A DNA stretch of 64,000 bases, from contig JAJQRF010000009.1 of NCBI GenBank assembly GCA_021228405.1, positions 1-64,000 of the forward strand. Reading direction: 5' to 3'. The position numbers and the translations under genes were made by a program. Shown in pieces: positions 61,821 through 64,000 of this stretch (its first letter is position 1; each line of letters opens with the position of its first letter). The notes under the pieces are model-generated. The model did no database searches and was not told the DNA's origin. It saw only the letters and a list, made by a program, of their open reading frames with translations. Origin of the DNA: Pyrinomonadaceae bacterium. GTDB taxonomy: Bacteria > Acidobacteriota > Blastocatellia > Pyrinomonadales > Pyrinomonadaceae.

Positions 61821-63497
61821 TTATCTATTTGTGTTAGCCGAGTTTGTAGTAGTTGTTGCCGTTGGTGCGCCGCCTGTTCCGGTTTTGTATTCGATACGGC
61901 GGTTTTTGAAGCGTCCGTCTTCTGTATTGTTATCGCCGACGGGATTTGCGTCGCCGTAGCCGACCGATTTCAGCATTGCTTCACTTACGCCGAGAGCGAC
62001 CAGCTCTTTTTTGACCGCATCTGCACGCGATTGCGAGAGCTTTTTGTTGGCTTCGGCATTTCCTTTATTGTCGGTATAACCGCCGATCTCGACCGTTGTT
62101 CCGGCAGGTTGTTTTTTCAAAACTTCCGACGCTTTTGCCAGAATCGGTTTGGCATCAGCCGGAATGTCTGATTTGCCCGACGCAAAATTGATGATCGAAA
62201 CGTTCAATGCTTTGACAACCTCATCAACCGAATCGGCTTCGCCGAGTTCCTTTAACGCTTCTTCGTTCGCTTGCTTTGTCGCGGTTTCCGCGCCCGCAAT
62301 CGAAACGGGAAGCATCCAACCCGTAAACAGCGATTTGATCTGGTCTATTGCCGCTTGCGGAAGCCCTGTGGCGGTTTCGATTGCATTACCGAGGAAAGAG
62401 ATCGAACCCGTTTTCCAATCTTTCAGGCTCGGCAATAATTTTGCGAAATTATCCCACCAACCTGCCGCAAAAGGCTTCGCGTTTGCATCCGCTTTCAAAC
62501 CTGAAAAATCGACATTTCCTTCGCCGAACTGCGCCGTCAGAGCCGCTTTGATTTTGTCCAGGGTTGCCTGATCGGGAACTATGCCGGAAGCAATGTATTT
62601 GCCGTCTTTGGCTTCGAGTTTAAAACTGGAATCGACGGTTTTTGCCGTTGAAGCGGTATTTGCGTTCGCCGCGGCTTTGTTGGCATTTGTCGGCGGAGGC
62701 GTTGGCGGAGCGGGCGATTTGCCGCAGAACCAATAGCCCAAAACGATCAGGATACCAAGCAAAATAAGCGGCAAAAGCCATTTTAGAGCCGAATTACCGC
62801 CGTCACCGTCCCCGTCGAAAACATCACCGACCGAACCAATCGCACCTGAAACTTTATCCCCGACTGCGCCAGCCGCGCCGCTGACCGCACCGATTCCGCC
62901 GCCGATGATTTCCTTGCCTTTATCGTAAGTTGCGCCCGCCGCATCGCCGACTGCGCCGACTCCGTCGCCGATAAGCTCTTTACCTTTATCGTATGCGGCT
63001 CCGGCGGTATCGCCGACTTTATCGACCGTTCCGCCCGCAACCGAGCCGACTGCGCCCAATCCGCCCAAAACCGCGCCGGTTGCCGCGCCGCCTAATCCTG
63101 TCAAATATCCGCCGAGTTTTGAAAGCAAACTGCTTTCATCGGGAATTTCGCCGTCGGGCGTTAATTTATCGACGACCTGCGGCATCATAAAACCAAGTGC
63201 GGATGTAGCCGTTTCCTTATCGACCCCGGCGTTTTCGGCGACCGAATTGAGAGTGTCCGTGCCGAGAGCCGATTCGACTTCTTCGTTAGAAATTTCCGTA
63301 TTTTCTCCCGAACTGATCCAGGACGAAATCTTATCGCCTAAACCTGCCGTTCTGAAACGGTCAACAAAACCCGTAAATCCGCCGTTTTGCGGATCGCTGA
63401 TCAAACCGAGTAAAGCCGTAAGTAAACTTCCTGTTTTATCGCTGCTCAAACCGAATTTTTCTCCGGCTGATCCGATAATTGAATCAAACAAAGACAT
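61821..63497 (-). CDS. YidB (DUF937) - BON-like - OmpA fusion protein
   Basis: Protein of 558 aa. Residues 1-125: YidB/DUF937 helical domain with TSALGFMMPQVVDKLTPDGE. Then a Gly/Ala-rich repeat segment (about 135-230) with GAxYDKGKELIGDGVGAVGD-like units. One membrane helix follows (about 240-262; WLLPLILLGILIVLGYWFCG), then a BON-like domain (about 300-345; GKYIASGIVPDQATLDKIKA). The OmpA peptidoglycan-binding domain (about 430-540) has VEIGGYTDNKGNAEANKKLS. No signal peptide, so the YidB part faces the cytoplasm. May link the inner membrane to peptidoglycan. Confidence 0.88.
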   Translation of the reverse strand: MSLFDSIIGSAGEKFGLSSDKTGSLLTALLGLISDPQNGGFTGFVDRFRTAGLGDKISSWISSGENTEISNEEVESALGTDTLNSVAENAGVDKETATSALGFMMPQVVDKLTPDGEIPDESSLLSKLGGYLTGLGGAATGAVLGGLGAVGSVAGGTVDKVGDTAGAAYDKGKELIGDGVGAVGDAAGATYDKGKEIIGGGIGAVSGAAGAVGDKVSGAIGSVGDVFDGDGDGGNSALKWLLPLILLGILIVLGYWFCGKSPAPPTPPPTNANKAAANANTASTAKTVDSSFKLEAKDGKYIASGIVPDQATLDKIKAALTAQFGEGNVDFSGLKADANAKPFAAGWWDNFAKLLPSLKDWKTGSISFLGNAIETATGLPQAAIDQIKSLFTGWMLPVSIAGAETATKQANEEALKELGEADSVDEVVKALNVSIINFASGKSDIPADAKPILAKASEVLKKQPAGTTVEIGGYTDNKGNAEANKKLSQSRADAVKKELVALGVSEAMLKSVGYGDANPVGDNNTEDGRFKNRRIEYKTGTGGAPTATTTTNSANTNR

Positions 63498-63605
63498 AGT
63501 TTTTCCTCCTGTCTATCTGCTAAAAATTTGTAATAGAAAAATAAATAAACTTGCAAATGCTTGAGTTTATTTAGCTTATTCTGAAATCGTCTGGGGACAG
63601 TCGAA

Positions 63606-64000
63606 CTATTTTGTAATGCTTTCTCGCCATTGTTTACCAAATTCGACCGCTTCGTCAAGTTTAGATTGCAGTTCACCGCGTTTATTTTCGATCTCGGCTT
63701 CGTCGGCATCTTTTGAAACGTAGATCGCTTCCCTGAAAACAACGAGCGCACGGCTGAACGGTTTCGGAATCTGCATATTATCCCAACTTTTTACCGTCCA
63801 AAATTTTGAAACTTCGACCGAAAAGGGAATCATCGGATTTCCTGTTTTCTTAGCGAGTAAAACTGCGCCCGATTTAGCGATATATTTCGGACCTTTCGGA
63901 CCGTCAACCGTAAAAGCCATCGGCAAGCCTTGACGCATTAGACGAATCATTTCGACCAGTGCGCCGATTCCGCCGCGTGTCGAAGAACCGCGAATCGCGC
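63606..64000 (-). CDS. DUF374 lysophospholipid acyltransferase-like protein, 5' end cut by the window
   Basis: Partial protein with its C-terminal 131 residues present; the start lies beyond 64000. Visible: RGSSTRGGIGALVEMIRLM and VDGPKGPKYIAKSGAVLLAK, typical of the DUF374/LpxL-related acyltransferase family. Probably acts on lipid A or KDO in the inner membrane. Confidence 0.85.
   Translation of the reverse strand, partial: AIRGSSTRGGIGALVEMIRLMRQGLPMAFTVDGPKGPKYIAKSGAVLLAKKTGNPMIPFSVEVSKFWTVKSWDNMQIPKPFSRALVVFREAIYVSKDADEAEIENKRGELQSKLDEAVEFGKQWRESITK

Overview
The window looks like chromosomal DNA from a Gram-negative, aerobic, free-living bacterium. The best fit is Acidobacteriota, class Blastocatellia (Pyrinomonadaceae-like). 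This is inferred from gene content, since no rRNA gene is present. Supporting content: a WaaC-like heptosyltransferase and type IV pilus proteins (outer membrane), a heme A synthase (aerobic respiration), many secreted VCBS, DUF4097, beta-helix and NTF2-like proteins, M28 and M20 peptidases with amidohydrolases, the DUF4912/GH57 pair, a YidB-OmpA fusion and LytTR signalling. No ribosomal RNA, tRNA, insertion sequence or CRISPR array was found.

Layout. 1-2.6 kb: a tightly overlapped trio of a Fis-type HTH regulator, a lipoprotein and a tyrosine recombinase. 2.7-3.7 kb: two small exported Cys-rich proteins. 3.8-9.2 kb: a secreted protein, YchF, a lipoprotein and a large secreted DUF1906/VCBS protein. 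9.4-16 kb: two polytopic glycosyltransferase-type membrane proteins, DedA, MgtC and a DUF4097 protein. 16.2-20 kb: a small helical protein, a repeat array, and a HerA ATPase with a membrane-anchored Mrr-type nuclease. 20-25.5 kb: a secreted beta-helix protein, a zinc-ribbon membrane protein and an aspartoacylase-like enzyme. 25.5-30 kb: a GCS2-CBS fusion and a LytS/LytTR two-component pair. 30-39 kb: an exported peptide/amide hydrolase island (YVTN protein, NTF2-like proteins, M28, amidohydrolase, serine beta-lactamase-like, M20). 39-45 kb: Dps, MscS, a pilNO-type operon and an FHA-GGDEF cyclase. 45-53.6 kb: heptosyltransferase, DUF3108, DUF4912, GH57 branching enzyme and inositol-3-phosphate synthase. 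53.6-64 kb: a ClpB-like ATPase behind a sigma-54 promoter, glpK, an arsenic operon (arsC, acr3, arsI, divergent arsR), the CPXCG-tlyA-DUF5522 operon, ctaA, YidB-OmpA and a DUF374 acyltransferase cut by the window end.

The strongest unexplained signal is intergenic. Three tandem arrays (about 6.0, 16.9 and 37.2 kb) have different sequences but the same 20-21 bp period, and their units share a CAGA anchor. One array is made of dyads with compensatory changes and ends in a 44-bp near-perfect palindrome. A separate family of long imperfect hairpins with related ends (TTGCC.GCGAATAAACG-type) sits directly behind stop codons at five places. Other points worth checking are the HerA/Mrr pair, the recombinase trio, the Cys-rich exported pair, two matching candidate ArsR operators, and the shared ASACCAP tail on ArsI and ArsR.
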